From positions 62,001 to 126,000 of the forward strand of contig CAMWFH010000002.1 in assembly GCA_947173485.1 (NCBI GenBank): 64,000 bases of DNA. The letters run 5' to 3'. Below the pieces are notes generated by a model, which had not been told where the DNA came from, searched no databases, and saw only the letters and a program-made list of their open reading frames with translations. The translations under genes were made by a program, and so were the position numbers. Of this stretch, positions 27,681-35,962 are shown piece after piece (within the stretch, counting starts at the first letter, position 1; each line of letters starts with the position of its first letter). This DNA is from an uncultured Clostridia bacterium. GTDB taxonomy: Bacteria > Bacillota > Clostridia > Oscillospirales > Oscillospiraceae.

Positions 27681-27724
27681 AAAGCACAGCGTGTCAAAGA
27701 TCTTTTGACGCGCTGTGCTTTTTT
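27681..27724 (+). terminator. rho-independent terminator of the catabolic/transport operon
   Basis: Long stem built from AAGCACAGCG-GTCAAA against TTTTGAC-CGCTGTGCTT, followed by a T run to 27724. It closes the unit that began at the 15350 promoter. Confidence 0.85.
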
Positions 27725-27845
27725 GTCCCGCTTTGGCAGCCTTTGTAAGATAAGGGCTTGACAAGCGGCCGGGTATCTGTCATCCTAAAGGCCAGAGGGG
27801 GTGAGGAGGGAGCAAGAGACTGATAAGAGAAAAGGAGTGGATCGG

Positions 27846-28814
27846 ATGGATGGACCTTTATATCTGCCCCAGTATGAGGAGCTGGGGCCCCCTGAAAAGA
27901 CTGCGCTGATGCAAACGCTGGCGGAGCGGTATGGCCTTCTGTTCAAGGGACTGCGGACCTTCTCCCGCTGGGGACGGCACTGCACCACCGGCCTTTTTGA
28001 AAAGGCCGGCCGGGAGTTGGTCCTTGTCCCCGGCGATACCGTCACCCTGGGCTGGGAGCGGCTCGCTGTGGGCCTGGGGGAGGCGGACCGGGCGGAGCTG
28101 GAGGAGGTGCGGGACGAGTACGCCTATCCGGGCACGCTGGAGGAGCTCATCCGGGAGGATATGGCCCCGGTCCGGCAGGTCACGATCGCGCCCATGCTGG
28201 TGAGCCGGCAGCTGGAGGAGATCGGCTGGGAGCCGGTCACCTTCCAGGACCCCCGGCTGCTGGCGCATCCCGACTGGCTGGAGGACTTCCGGCAGCACGA
28301 GCGCGCCGGGGGCGGCGGCCTCAACTTGGTCGGCTGTGCCCGGTTCGACTGCCTGGACGGCCAGTGGCAGCCCTACCTCTCCTACGATATGACCTATCCC
28401 CAGCTGCGTGAGTTGCTGCGCGGGCAGGGCTTTTCCCTCCCCACGGCAGATGAATGGGCCTATTTATGCGGCGGCGGGTGCCGGACCCTGTTCCCCTGGG
28501 GGGACGGCATAGACCTGGACATGCACCTCCGCTATTTTGAGGACCCGGAGAAGAAGGGGACGCCCTATGATATGCAGGAGCCCAACTTCTTCGGCCTTTC
28601 CATCGCCTACGACCCCTACAAACGGGAGGTAGTGGAGGCGGAGACCTTCACCACCTGCGGCGGCGACGGCGGGTGCAACTTATGCGGCGGCATGGGGCCT
28701 CTGATGGGCTTCTTGTCCTGCTCGCCCCACTGGAAGCCGGAGGTCCATGAGGACGATATGCTGGATAACGATTTTGACTTCTGCCGCCCAATCATACGGG
28801 TGGACACGGACTAG
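27846..28814 (+). CDS. protein with formylglycine-generating-enzyme-like C-terminal segment
   Basis: A 322-residue protein. The segment from about residue 195 reads FSLPTADEWAYLCGGG...FPWGD, the hallmark of the FGE/SUMF1 (C-type-lectin-like) fold. The N-terminal 190 residues have no motif I recognise. Because the rest of the FGE active site is not evident, a binding or immunity role is as likely as catalysis. ATG 27846 follows AAAAGGAG by 9 bases; a frame extension to 27801 is not needed. It is the first of five codirectional genes of immunity-type families. Confidence 0.7.
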   Translation: MDGPLYLPQYEELGPPEKTALMQTLAERYGLLFKGLRTFSRWGRHCTTGLFEKAGRELVLVPGDTVTLGWERLAVGLGEADRAELEEVRDEYAYPGTLEELIREDMAPVRQVTIAPMLVSRQLEEIGWEPVTFQDPRLLAHPDWLEDFRQHERAGGGGLNLVGCARFDCLDGQWQPYLSYDMTYPQLRELLRGQGFSLPTADEWAYLCGGGCRTLFPWGDGIDLDMHLRYFEDPEKKGTPYDMQEPNFFGLSIAYDPYKREVVEAETFTTCGGDGGCNLCGGMGPLMGFLSCSPHWKPEVHEDDMLDNDFDFCRPIIRVDTD

Positions 28815-28827
28815 GGAGGGAAGGACG

Positions 28828-29544
28828 ATGCCTACGGCGGCGTGGTGGGAGAGATATGGAGCGGTCAAGGAAAAGCTGACCTGCAAGATCGACCTGGACA
28901 CCTATTTTACTGAAAAGACGATCAGGGGCACGGCGGTGGACACGCTGGAGATCGGCGAGGTCCGTTTTCCCACAGGGACCATCCTGGCCTGCGATCCGCT
29001 GATCGAGCTGGAGGACGCCCTGCCCTACCTCCAGACCGTGCCAGCCGGGACCTACCCGGTGACCATCTGCGTGGTGCCCAGCGAGCGCTTTGGGGACCGC
29101 TATGCCTGCGTGAAGGTGACCATCAGCGGTGAGCGGCCGGTCCGGTATGATATGGGCATGGTCGGCAGAGAGGACTTGGCGGAGGAGCCGGCGGAAGGGG
29201 AGTTCTATGGCTTTTTCGTGGATGCCGGGATGGGCTGTATCGCCGATGTCAAGGCCCAGGAGGCATTCAGGGCCTACTGGGCGCAACGGAAGCAGGCGGA
29301 GGAGGGCATCGATCCCTATAACGACCTGTTCAGCGACCTGCTGGAGGAGAACAGCAAAAAGCATCCCCGATACCAGCGGAGCTGCGGCGACTGGCTCAAC
29401 TGGACCGTGCCGGGGACGGACTGCAATATCCCGCTCTTCGCCTCCGGCTGGGGCGACGGCGTCTATCCCTGCTATTTCGGCTATGACGCGGCGGACAAGG
29501 TCTGCGGCGTCTATATCCTTTTCTTTGCCGTTACGGAGGACTGA
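28828..29544 (+). CDS. DUF4241 family protein
   Basis: A 238-residue soluble protein. The motifs CDPLIELEDALPYLQTVPAGTYPV, EFYGFFVDAGMGCIAD and GWGDGVYPCYFGYDA match the DUF4241 pattern known from many Firmicutes, where the genes often lie in clusters of toxin-immunity families. No enzymatic residues stand out. ATG 28828 (GGGAGGGAAGGACG before it) lies 13 bases after the previous gene. Function is not established. Confidence 0.8.
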   Translation: MPTAAWWERYGAVKEKLTCKIDLDTYFTEKTIRGTAVDTLEIGEVRFPTGTILACDPLIELEDALPYLQTVPAGTYPVTICVVPSERFGDRYACVKVTISGERPVRYDMGMVGREDLAEEPAEGEFYGFFVDAGMGCIADVKAQEAFRAYWAQRKQAEEGIDPYNDLFSDLLEENSKKHPRYQRSCGDWLNWTVPGTDCNIPLFASGWGDGVYPCYFGYDAADKVCGVYILFFAVTED

Positions 29545-29619
29545 TCATAGGGACAGCTTTGGCGCAGTTTGGAAGGAAGAGCCGCAACATATACGGATAT
29601 AAGAAATGAGGTTTTCCAT

Positions 29620-30333
29620 ATGAGCTTTTTCAGTATGCTCTCCGATCTTTTTGACAGCGAGGAGTATAGAAGAGATCCTATCCCGCAGGACTTGCCCCCG
29701 GACCGCTTTGCGGCGATCAGCATCGGTGCGATCAATGCGGAGCAGACCGGATATTTTTGTGACAGTCTGCGCACCGGGTCAGACGTGGAGGAGATCAAGG
29801 ACAACTTGTCCAGCTATTATGATATCGAGGACAGGGACACGGCCTTAGAGACCCTGGAATGGCTCTACACCAGCGGCCATCGGGTCTATTTCGACAACAT
29901 CAAGGGCATCCTGTCAGGGCGTGGCGCACCGATCGCTGTTACTGGCATGGATGCGGAGACTGCGGAGCGTATCCGGGAATACAGCTCCAATTTGCAGGAG
30001 TCCATAGAGGAGCTGGTGGAAGAGAAGTTCTTGAAACAGAGGGCGGACCTGGCCCGCTGCTCGATCCTCGCGTGGGATATGGGGCGTCTGGTGCTGGTGG
30101 CCCGCTGCTGCTTTGACGCCGGGTACATCTCCGAGGAGGAGGCGTGGCGCTATATCTTGGATGCGCGTCAGGCCAGCCAGGGGCAGTATACCTCCTGGGA
30201 GGAGTTCGCCGCTGGCTATGTGATCGGCAGGGCCATGTGGTCCGGGAGCGGTATGTCTCTGATGGGGATCATCTCCATCGCCCAGGGGCTGCTGGAGGAT
30301 GAGGAGAGCCCTTGGAAGAGGTGCGATCTTTAG
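29620..30333 (+). CDS. DUF1266 family protein
   Basis: A 237-residue protein. The C-terminal half has AWDMGRLVLVARCCFDAGYI and SWEEFAAGYVIGRAMW...DEESPW, the DUF1266 signature. Members occur in polymorphic-toxin immunity arrays and stress clusters; the molecular role is unknown. ATG 29620 is used, with GAGGTT upstream. It is codirectional with its neighbours, 75 bases after the DUF4241 gene. Confidence 0.8.
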   Translation: MSFFSMLSDLFDSEEYRRDPIPQDLPPDRFAAISIGAINAEQTGYFCDSLRTGSDVEEIKDNLSSYYDIEDRDTALETLEWLYTSGHRVYFDNIKGILSGRGAPIAVTGMDAETAERIREYSSNLQESIEELVEEKFLKQRADLARCSILAWDMGRLVLVARCCFDAGYISEEEAWRYILDARQASQGQYTSWEEFAAGYVIGRAMWSGSGMSLMGIISIAQGLLEDEESPWKRCDL

Positions 30334-30363
30334 TCATTTAGAGATCTGGAGGGAGGACACCAG

Positions 30364-32793
30364 ATGAACGACCTATTGCGGAAGATCGAGCAGTGGAACG
30401 ATGAGGACGAGTTCGGCAGGTGTATCCAGGCCATCGAGACGATCCCGGAGCGGGTCCGCAGCTATCAGCTGACCCTCCTGCTGGGGCGGGCCTACAGCAA
30501 CCTGGCGGTCCTGGGGGACCGGGGAGAGCGCAGCGGCGAGGATGATGACAGCGTGGACCAGGAGACGCTGGCCCACGCCCTGGCCCTCTTCGAGACGATC
30601 CGGGAGCAGGGAGAGGGGGACCCCTACTGGAACGCCCGCATGGCCTACGCCCTCTACATGGCGGAGGACCGGGAGGAGGAGGCCCTGGAGTACGCCAAAC
30701 GGTGGCTGGCCCTGGAGCCGGAGAACGAGGAGGCCAAAAAGCTGGTGGACGAGTGTGGGGACTACCTCCGGCAGGAGCAGCGGCGGGAGTGGGTCGCCCG
30801 GCTGGACCTCTACGACCAGGAGGACCGGGAGACGGTCGAGGACCATATCCAGCAGTACTTTGGCCAGTTCGACTGGGTGATGCACGAGACCGTGCCGGGG
30901 GACTATATCCATCTGGACATCTGCGTCATACCGCCCCGGGAGGAGCATGACTACTACACCCTGATCACCGTAGGCATGGGTGCCCGGGCCATGGACGGCC
31001 CGGAGGAGGAGCGGGCGGAGCTGCTGCTCAACTTGCCGCCGGACTGGCATTTGGAGGAGGAGACCTGGGGGGACGAGAGATGGTCCTGGCCTATCGGCGT
31101 CCTGAAGGCACTGGCCCGGTATCCCATGCTCCACGACACCTGGCTGGGCTGGGGCCACACCGTCTACGGCGAGGACGACAGCTACGCGGCGGACGCCAAG
31201 CTCTGCGGCGTTATCCTGCTGGACCCCGGCGCCTTTGGCAGAGACTCCGGGATCTGTGACCTCCCCAACGGGGAGACGGTCAGCTTCTACCAGGTGGTCC
31301 CCCTCTACCGGGAGGAGATCGAGTTCAAGCGGGCCTATGGCACGGACCGGCTCCTGGAGAAGTTCCCGGACGAGATGATCGAGGTGATCGACCCGGCCCG
31401 GCTCAATGTCATCACCGACGCGGAGGTCCTGGACTATGACGACGCCCTGATGGACGAGGCGGCGGTCCATCTGGCGGTCATCCGGGACAAGCAGCTCCCG
31501 GTGGAGGAGCTGGCCGCCTATAGCCACCTGGCGGCCTATCTGCGCTGGTGCATGGAGAACGACCTGATGAGCCTGCCCTTCCTGGCGGCCCATGGGGACG
31601 TGGTGGACGCCGTGAAGCGGGGCGAGGGGGCCGACCTGCGGGTGTTCCTCCGGGACAGCGAGGACCTGAGAGGCCGGCTCCATCTCACCTACTTCGACCG
31701 GGAGGGGACCGCCTTTGCCCGCTGGTACAGCTGGGGCAGCAAGGCCACCCCTCATGCCTACAATAGGGACATCGCCGCTTACGCCAAGCTCTATTTTGAG
31801 GACGATCGATACGGGAAGGAGGCGTACCTGTTCCTCCCCTGGGACGAGGCGTGCTATCAGAAGGTCGGGGAGATCCTTACAGGCCGCTTCACCCAGTGGA
31901 AGGAGCTGGAGGAGGTCCGGGGGCCGGAGAAGGACTACTTTATCCAGCCGGACCAGCTCCAGGACCTGCTGGAGGACTGGGACAGCCCCCAGGACTGCTG
32001 CGCCTCGGACCGCATCCTGGTGGACGGCTGCAAGGTGGGGGTGTGCTACCGCCTGCTGCCAGCCCGCGGGGACGAGGGCTGGGACAGCGGCTGGGTCTTT
32101 CTGTCCGGCGATGAGGACGGAGCATATCTGACCGACGGCCAGCACATGAGCCGCTGCGACCTGAACACCCTCTGCAACTATGACCCCAATATCCTCCACC
32201 TGCTGGAGCTGCCCGCCGGTTCCTATCTGGTCCGGGGCATGGATGGCCAGTTCCATGATATCAGGGAGGGGGAGGAGGAGAACGGCGCGGAGCTGCATAC
32301 CAGCCGGTACCCCAGCATCTTCTATAAGCGGGGGGAGGAGATCTTCCTGGCCCCGGAGGACTCCGGCATCCCCTTCAAATTCGATGTATCCGAGGACCTG
32401 ACCGGGGACGAGCAGGCGATGGCCGCGGTGGCCAACGCCCTGGACCAGGCGGAGGAGCTGGCGGAGAAGGCCAAGGCGTTCCTGGAGGAGGTCCTGGCGA
32501 ATGAGAGCCATGAGCATCACAGCACCGTGGCCTACTTCATGGCTTTCCACCGGGACGATCTGGAGGCGGAGCGGGTGAAAAAGATGTTCTCCACAGAGGA
32601 CCCCGCCGCCCTCACCTTCACGGAGATGGTGGGGTATCTGCGGCTCCGGCGCTTTGGCAGCTTTTGGGACATCCAGTCTAAGCGGCAGCTGTTCATCATG
32701 GACCTGTCCTTCGACCCGGAACTGACCAATGAGCTGATGGTGGTCTACTTCGGGCTGGACGGGCAGATCCTGGACCTCGCCCATGAGAGCTGA
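30364..32793 (+). CDS. multidomain TPR-SUFU-DUF2185 (Imm33-like) polyimmunity-type protein
   Basis: An 809-residue protein built from modules. Residues 1-140 are TPR-like helices (LALFETIREQGEGDPYWNARMAYALY). About 165-345 is a SUFU domain (HLDICVIPP, YTLITVGMGARAM, WLGWGHTVYG). About 390-500 is a domain often fused to bacterial SUFU. About 540-625 is DUF2185/Imm33-like (DSGWVFLSGDEDGAYL, LNTLCNYDPNILHLLELP). The tail of about 120 residues resembles DUF2004-type immunity proteins. Such chains of immunity domains are known as polyimmunity proteins (family knowledge); binding of several toxin types is an inference. ATG 30364 has GGAGGGAGGACACCAG before it. Confidence 0.8.
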   Translation: MNDLLRKIEQWNDEDEFGRCIQAIETIPERVRSYQLTLLLGRAYSNLAVLGDRGERSGEDDDSVDQETLAHALALFETIREQGEGDPYWNARMAYALYMAEDREEEALEYAKRWLALEPENEEAKKLVDECGDYLRQEQRREWVARLDLYDQEDRETVEDHIQQYFGQFDWVMHETVPGDYIHLDICVIPPREEHDYYTLITVGMGARAMDGPEEERAELLLNLPPDWHLEEETWGDERWSWPIGVLKALARYPMLHDTWLGWGHTVYGEDDSYAADAKLCGVILLDPGAFGRDSGICDLPNGETVSFYQVVPLYREEIEFKRAYGTDRLLEKFPDEMIEVIDPARLNVITDAEVLDYDDALMDEAAVHLAVIRDKQLPVEELAAYSHLAAYLRWCMENDLMSLPFLAAHGDVVDAVKRGEGADLRVFLRDSEDLRGRLHLTYFDREGTAFARWYSWGSKATPHAYNRDIAAYAKLYFEDDRYGKEAYLFLPWDEACYQKVGEILTGRFTQWKELEEVRGPEKDYFIQPDQLQDLLEDWDSPQDCCASDRILVDGCKVGVCYRLLPARGDEGWDSGWVFLSGDEDGAYLTDGQHMSRCDLNTLCNYDPNILHLLELPAGSYLVRGMDGQFHDIREGEEENGAELHTSRYPSIFYKRGEEIFLAPEDSGIPFKFDVSEDLTGDEQAMAAVANALDQAEELAEKAKAFLEEVLANESHEHHSTVAYFMAFHRDDLEAERVKKMFSTEDPAALTFTEMVGYLRLRRFGSFWDIQSKRQLFIMDLSFDPELTNELMVVYFGLDGQILDLAHES

Positions 32794-32928
32794 CCCCCCA
32801 GGTGCGAAAATGGAACGAGCAGCGTAAGAACGGAAAACTGGACGGAAAAGACTGCCGGCGGAGCGGCTCTTTCCAATCGCGGACAGAGCCGTCCGGGCCC
32901 GGCTGGGCATGGACGAAGGAGGTCAAAG

Positions 32929-33378
32929 ATGGGCGCATGGGGCATCCGGGCCCTGAACAGCGACGAGGGCTTAGACGTATTGGACTTTCTGGGACGCAGC
33001 TATCTGCCGGGGCATACCGCCCTCCGGCTGGAGGAGGCGATCGCCGCCATGAAGGACGCGGGCTTTTTCGGGGACACCTTCGCGGAGATCGATCTTTACT
33101 ACGACAACTCCGCCCTGGCCCTGGTGGAGCTGTATCTGGACTGGCGGGACGCCGGGGAGCGTCCCCAGGGGGAGAGCTGGGCCGGCATCACCGCTGTCAC
33201 CGCCGGCCCGGAGGCCGTGGGTTTCCTGCTCCGCTATCTCCGCGACATCCGGGATGAGGTCCCGGGCGAGGACGGGGAGCGGGAGATCGCGGCACTTTGG
33301 CGGGACAGCCCCAGCTGGGACCAGTGGCGCGCCCATCTTGACGCGCTCATCCAGCGGCTGGAGCAGGGCGGCGTTTGA
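32929..33378 (+). CDS. DUF4259 family protein
   Basis: A 149-residue protein opening MGAWGIRALNSDEGLDVLDFL, the conserved DUF4259 start; the family is common in immunity clusters. AAGGAGG lies 9 bases before the ATG at 32929. It is the last gene of the array, 186 bases before tRNA-Ala. Soluble, no catalytic motif visible. Confidence 0.85.
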   Translation: MGAWGIRALNSDEGLDVLDFLGRSYLPGHTALRLEEAIAAMKDAGFFGDTFAEIDLYYDNSALALVELYLDWRDAGERPQGESWAGITAVTAGPEAVGFLLRYLRDIRDEVPGEDGEREIAALWRDSPSWDQWRAHLDALIQRLEQGGV

Positions 33379-33484
33379 CAGGCCGGCGGCGGCGCAGGGG
33401 GACAGCCCCTCTGCCCGCCGCTGCCGGCTTTCCGGTCCCTGGAGGGGGCCTGTGAAAAAACATCAAAAAATCTCAAAAAAACTG

Positions 33485-33513
33485 TTGACAAAAGGGAAGG
33501 GCCGTGTTATAGT
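33485..33513 (+). promoter_or_regulatory. promoter of tRNA-Ala
   Basis: TTGACA, 17-base spacer, TATAGT. The start site would be near 33520, about 45 bases before the mature tRNA. Confidence 0.8.
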
Positions 33514-33565
33514 ATAAACCGTTCCGGGCGAGAGGTCCTCGCCGGAAGGGCAAGAGTATAGACGT

Positions 33566-33641
<76 letters not shown>

Positions 33642-33647
33642 AGGCAG

Positions 33648-33690
33648 AAAAGCTCTGAAAACAAGTTGTTTTCAGAGCTTTTCTTTGTTT
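33648..33690 (+). terminator. terminator after tRNA-Ala
   Basis: Fifteen-base stem AAAAGCTCTGAAAAC / GTTTTCAGAGCTTTT, 5-base loop, then a T-rich tract (CTTTGTTTTT). Since it lies just inside the inserted DNA, the element brought its own terminator for the tRNA. Confidence 0.8.
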
Positions 33691-33725
33691 TTCTCCGCAC
33701 TTGGCAAATACCTCTTTGAAATGCA

Positions 33726-33755
33726 GTTGTTCTCAGGACAACTATATGTTATAAT
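33726..33755 (+). promoter_or_regulatory. promoter of the DUF1016 gene with inverted repeat
   Basis: TTGTTC (33727-33732), 17-base spacer, TATAAT (33750-33755). An inverted repeat AGTTGT / ACAACT (33726-33731 and 33739-33744) covers the -35 box and could be an operator. Confidence 0.6.
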
Positions 33756-33788
33756 CACTATACTTTGAATGCCGCAGGAGGCACATGA

Positions 33789-34796
33789 ATGGGTACAGAA
33801 TTGACACCAACTCAATTTGACGAGATCATTGCTATCATTGAAAAGGCGAAAGCCCGTGCTATAAAAGCGGTCAACGCAGAATTGATTCAGTTGTATTGGA
33901 ATGTTGGCGAATATCTGTCAAATCTGTGTGCTGCCTCCAACTTTGGTGATAAGGTCATTGATGAAGTCGCTGCATATATTGCTAAGAGCAACCAAAGCCT
34001 GAAAGGGTTCAACCGGCGCGGCCTCTATCGGATGAGGCAGTTTTATGAAACATATAAAGATGATGGATTTGTGACACCACTGGTGACACAAATCAGCTGG
34101 ACAAATCATCTGCTGATCATGTCCGGCTCTAAAAGCGCCGAGGAGCGTCATTTTTATATGGCGCTCTGTGCCAAAGAACACTACTCCAAACGAGAACTGG
34201 AGCGCCAGATTGACAGCGCCTACTTTGAGCGCTATATGCTTGCCTCCCAAAAAACTGTGCCAGAAGGGACCTCAGAAGGTGTGCGCGCCAGCTTTCTTGA
34301 TACCTATGTTTTGGAATTTCTCGACCTGCCACAGCAATATTCGGAACACAATCTGCGCAAGGCCATCATCGAAAACTTAAAGCAATTCATCCTGGAGTTT
34401 GGCAAAGACTTCACCTTTGTGGGCGATGAATATCGTATTCAGGTCGGCGGTCAGGATTTCTATATTGACCTGCTGTTTTATAATCGCGCTTTATCGTGCC
34501 TTGTTCCGATTGAATTAAAGATTGGTAAGTTTAAGCCCGAACACGTCGGTCAAATCAATTTCTACATGGAGGCCCTCGACCGGGATGTGAAAAAGCCAAA
34601 TGAAAATCCCAGCGTTGGTGTGATCCTGTGTGCGGGCAAGGACGATGCCGTAGTGGAATACGCATTAAGCCGCAGTATGTCCCCTACCCTTGTTTCGGAT
34701 TACACGCTTTGTCTTCCCAATAAGAAACTGCTGCAAGACAAGCTGCGTGAGTTGACCGAACTAGCTCTGGAAAACGGAGAAACAGTTGAGGACTGA
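33789..34796 (+). CDS. DUF1016 / PDDEXK nuclease domain protein (YhcG-like)
   Basis: A 335-residue protein. The N-terminal half is the DUF1016 helical domain (YWNVGEYLS, RGLYRMRQFYETY, QISWTNHLLIMS). The C-terminal half is a PD-(D/E)XK nuclease fold: FYIDLLFYNRALSCLVPIELKIGKF supplies the D...ExK triad. YhcG-family proteins are predicted nucleases, frequent on mobile DNA and near restriction genes; their target is unknown. Codon use is much less GC-rich than in neighbouring genes, consistent with transfer. AGGAGG lies 7 bases before the ATG. It is the only gene in the tRNA-Ala insertion. Confidence 0.9.
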   Translation: MGTELTPTQFDEIIAIIEKAKARAIKAVNAELIQLYWNVGEYLSNLCAASNFGDKVIDEVAAYIAKSNQSLKGFNRRGLYRMRQFYETYKDDGFVTPLVTQISWTNHLLIMSGSKSAEERHFYMALCAKEHYSKRELERQIDSAYFERYMLASQKTVPEGTSEGVRASFLDTYVLEFLDLPQQYSEHNLRKAIIENLKQFILEFGKDFTFVGDEYRIQVGGQDFYIDLLFYNRALSCLVPIELKIGKFKPEHVGQINFYMEALDRDVKKPNENPSVGVILCAGKDDAVVEYALSRSMSPTLVSDYTLCLPNKKLLQDKLRELTELALENGETVED

Positions 34797-34981
34797 ATCT
34801 ATTCCTGTGTCATTCTGTTGCAACTCTGAGAAAAGCTCAGTCATGCAATTAGGCAGCAGAAATGGATAAACCGCTGTTTTTAAGCTAACTTTTGGTGGAA
34901 AAGGGCATAAAAACATACAACCTCTCTCCTGCGCACTCAAACCGCTCCCACCCTCGTTTGAGGGGTCGTTACACGACTGTA

Positions 34982-35042
<61 letters not shown>

Positions 35043-35051
35043 TCACGAGAG

Positions 35052-35095
35052 TGAAGTAAAGACCTCGTTTCTTCGGAAACGGGGTCTTTACTTCA
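35052..35095 (+). terminator. strong hairpin after the right tRNA fragment, probable original tRNA terminator
   Basis: TGAAGTAAAGACC...GGTCTTTACTTCA with an inner GTTTC-TTCG-GAAAC tetraloop stem. It lacks a clear T run, but its place right after the tRNA copy suggests it ended the tRNA transcript before the insertion. Confidence 0.5.
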
Positions 35096-35239
35096 TGCTA
35101 CGCTGAGCAGCATTTGTGGTGAACTGCTCCAGGTCGATAATATCTGCTCAGTGAGCTCTTTCTGGATAAGATCATATGTTCCGCCGTCTGTTCATAATTC
35201 CCTTACTCATTCAAACACTCTGTGCCTGCAAGCTGCGCC

Positions 35240-35269
35240 TGGACAAGTGGGCGCTGTTCGTGTTAGTAT
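35240..35269 (+). promoter_or_regulatory. candidate promoter of the two-component operon
   Basis: TGGACA (35240-35245), 18-base spacer, TAGTAT (35264-35269), about 30 bases before the regulator start. Only moderately like consensus. Confidence 0.4.
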
Positions 35270-35299
35270 AGGGGAAAACGATAAGGCGGTGACGGTGCT

Positions 35300-35962
35300 G
35301 TGGAAAAGATCATGATCGTCGAGGACGATCCGGCCATTCGGGAGGAGCTGGCCCTGCTCCTGGAGAACGAGGGGTATATGCCCCTGGCGGTCACGGAGCT
35401 CACCAGTATCCCGGAGCAGGTAGCGGCGGAGCGGCCGGACCTGGTCCTGCTGGACATCAACCTGCCTGGCCGGGACGGGTTCTCCCTGTGCGCCGCCCTG
35501 CGGCGGAGCGTCCCGGTGATCTTCGTCACCAGCCGGGACGGGGGGATGGACGAGGTGCGGGCGCTGAGCCTGGGCGGGGACGACTACATCACCAAGCCCT
35601 ACAGCGTCCCCGTCCTCCTGGCCCGGATCCGGGCGGTCCTGCGCCGGAGCGGCGGCGGGCCGGGGCCGGCGGAGGTGCTGGAGGCCGGGGGGCTGCGCCT
35701 GCACCTGACCAAGGGGACCGTGTCGGCCGGGGGAGGGACCGCGGAGCTCACCCGGAACGAGCTGCAGATCCTGGCCTGCCTGATGGCCCACAAGGGGCAG
35801 ATCGTCTCCCGGGCGGACCTGATCGACGCCCTGTGGGACGAGCAGATCTATATCGATGACAACACCCTAAGCGTCAACATGACCCGGCTGCGGGGGAAGC
35901 TGGCGGCGCTCGGAGCGCCGGAGGCCATCAGGACCCGCCGGGGGATGGGGTATCAGCTATGA
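35300..35962 (+). CDS. OmpR-family response regulator (BceR-like)
   Basis: A 220-residue protein. The receiver domain has acidic pair ED(8-10), phosphoacceptor Asp52 in LLDINLPGRDG, and Lys in ITKPY. The C-terminal winged helix (about 130-220) has TRNELQILACLMAHKGQIV and IRTRRGMGYQL. It starts with GTG 35300. The stop overlaps the kinase start (ATGA). With the ABC transporter downstream it fits the Bce type, which senses cell-wall antibiotics such as bacitracin-like or lantibiotic peptides (family knowledge). Confidence 0.92.
   Translation: MEKIMIVEDDPAIREELALLLENEGYMPLAVTELTSIPEQVAAERPDLVLLDINLPGRDGFSLCAALRRSVPVIFVTSRDGGMDEVRALSLGGDDYITKPYSVPVLLARIRAVLRRSGGGPGPAEVLEAGGLRLHLTKGTVSAGGGTAELTRNELQILACLMAHKGQIVSRADLIDALWDEQIYIDDNTLSVNMTRLRGKLAALGAPEAIRTRRGMGYQL

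Noticed and set aside
27846..28814. Sulfatase-activating formylglycine-generating enzyme
   Set aside because: Only the LPTADEW...FPWGD stretch matches; no convincing catalytic cysteines of FGE in place and no sulfatase nearby, so only the fold is called.
30373..32910. An 845-codon minus-strand frame opposite the TPR-SUFU gene
   Set aside because: Antisense shadow: repetitive Leu/Val/Gln/Pro composition without domains, while the plus strand has recognisable SUFU and DUF2185 modules.
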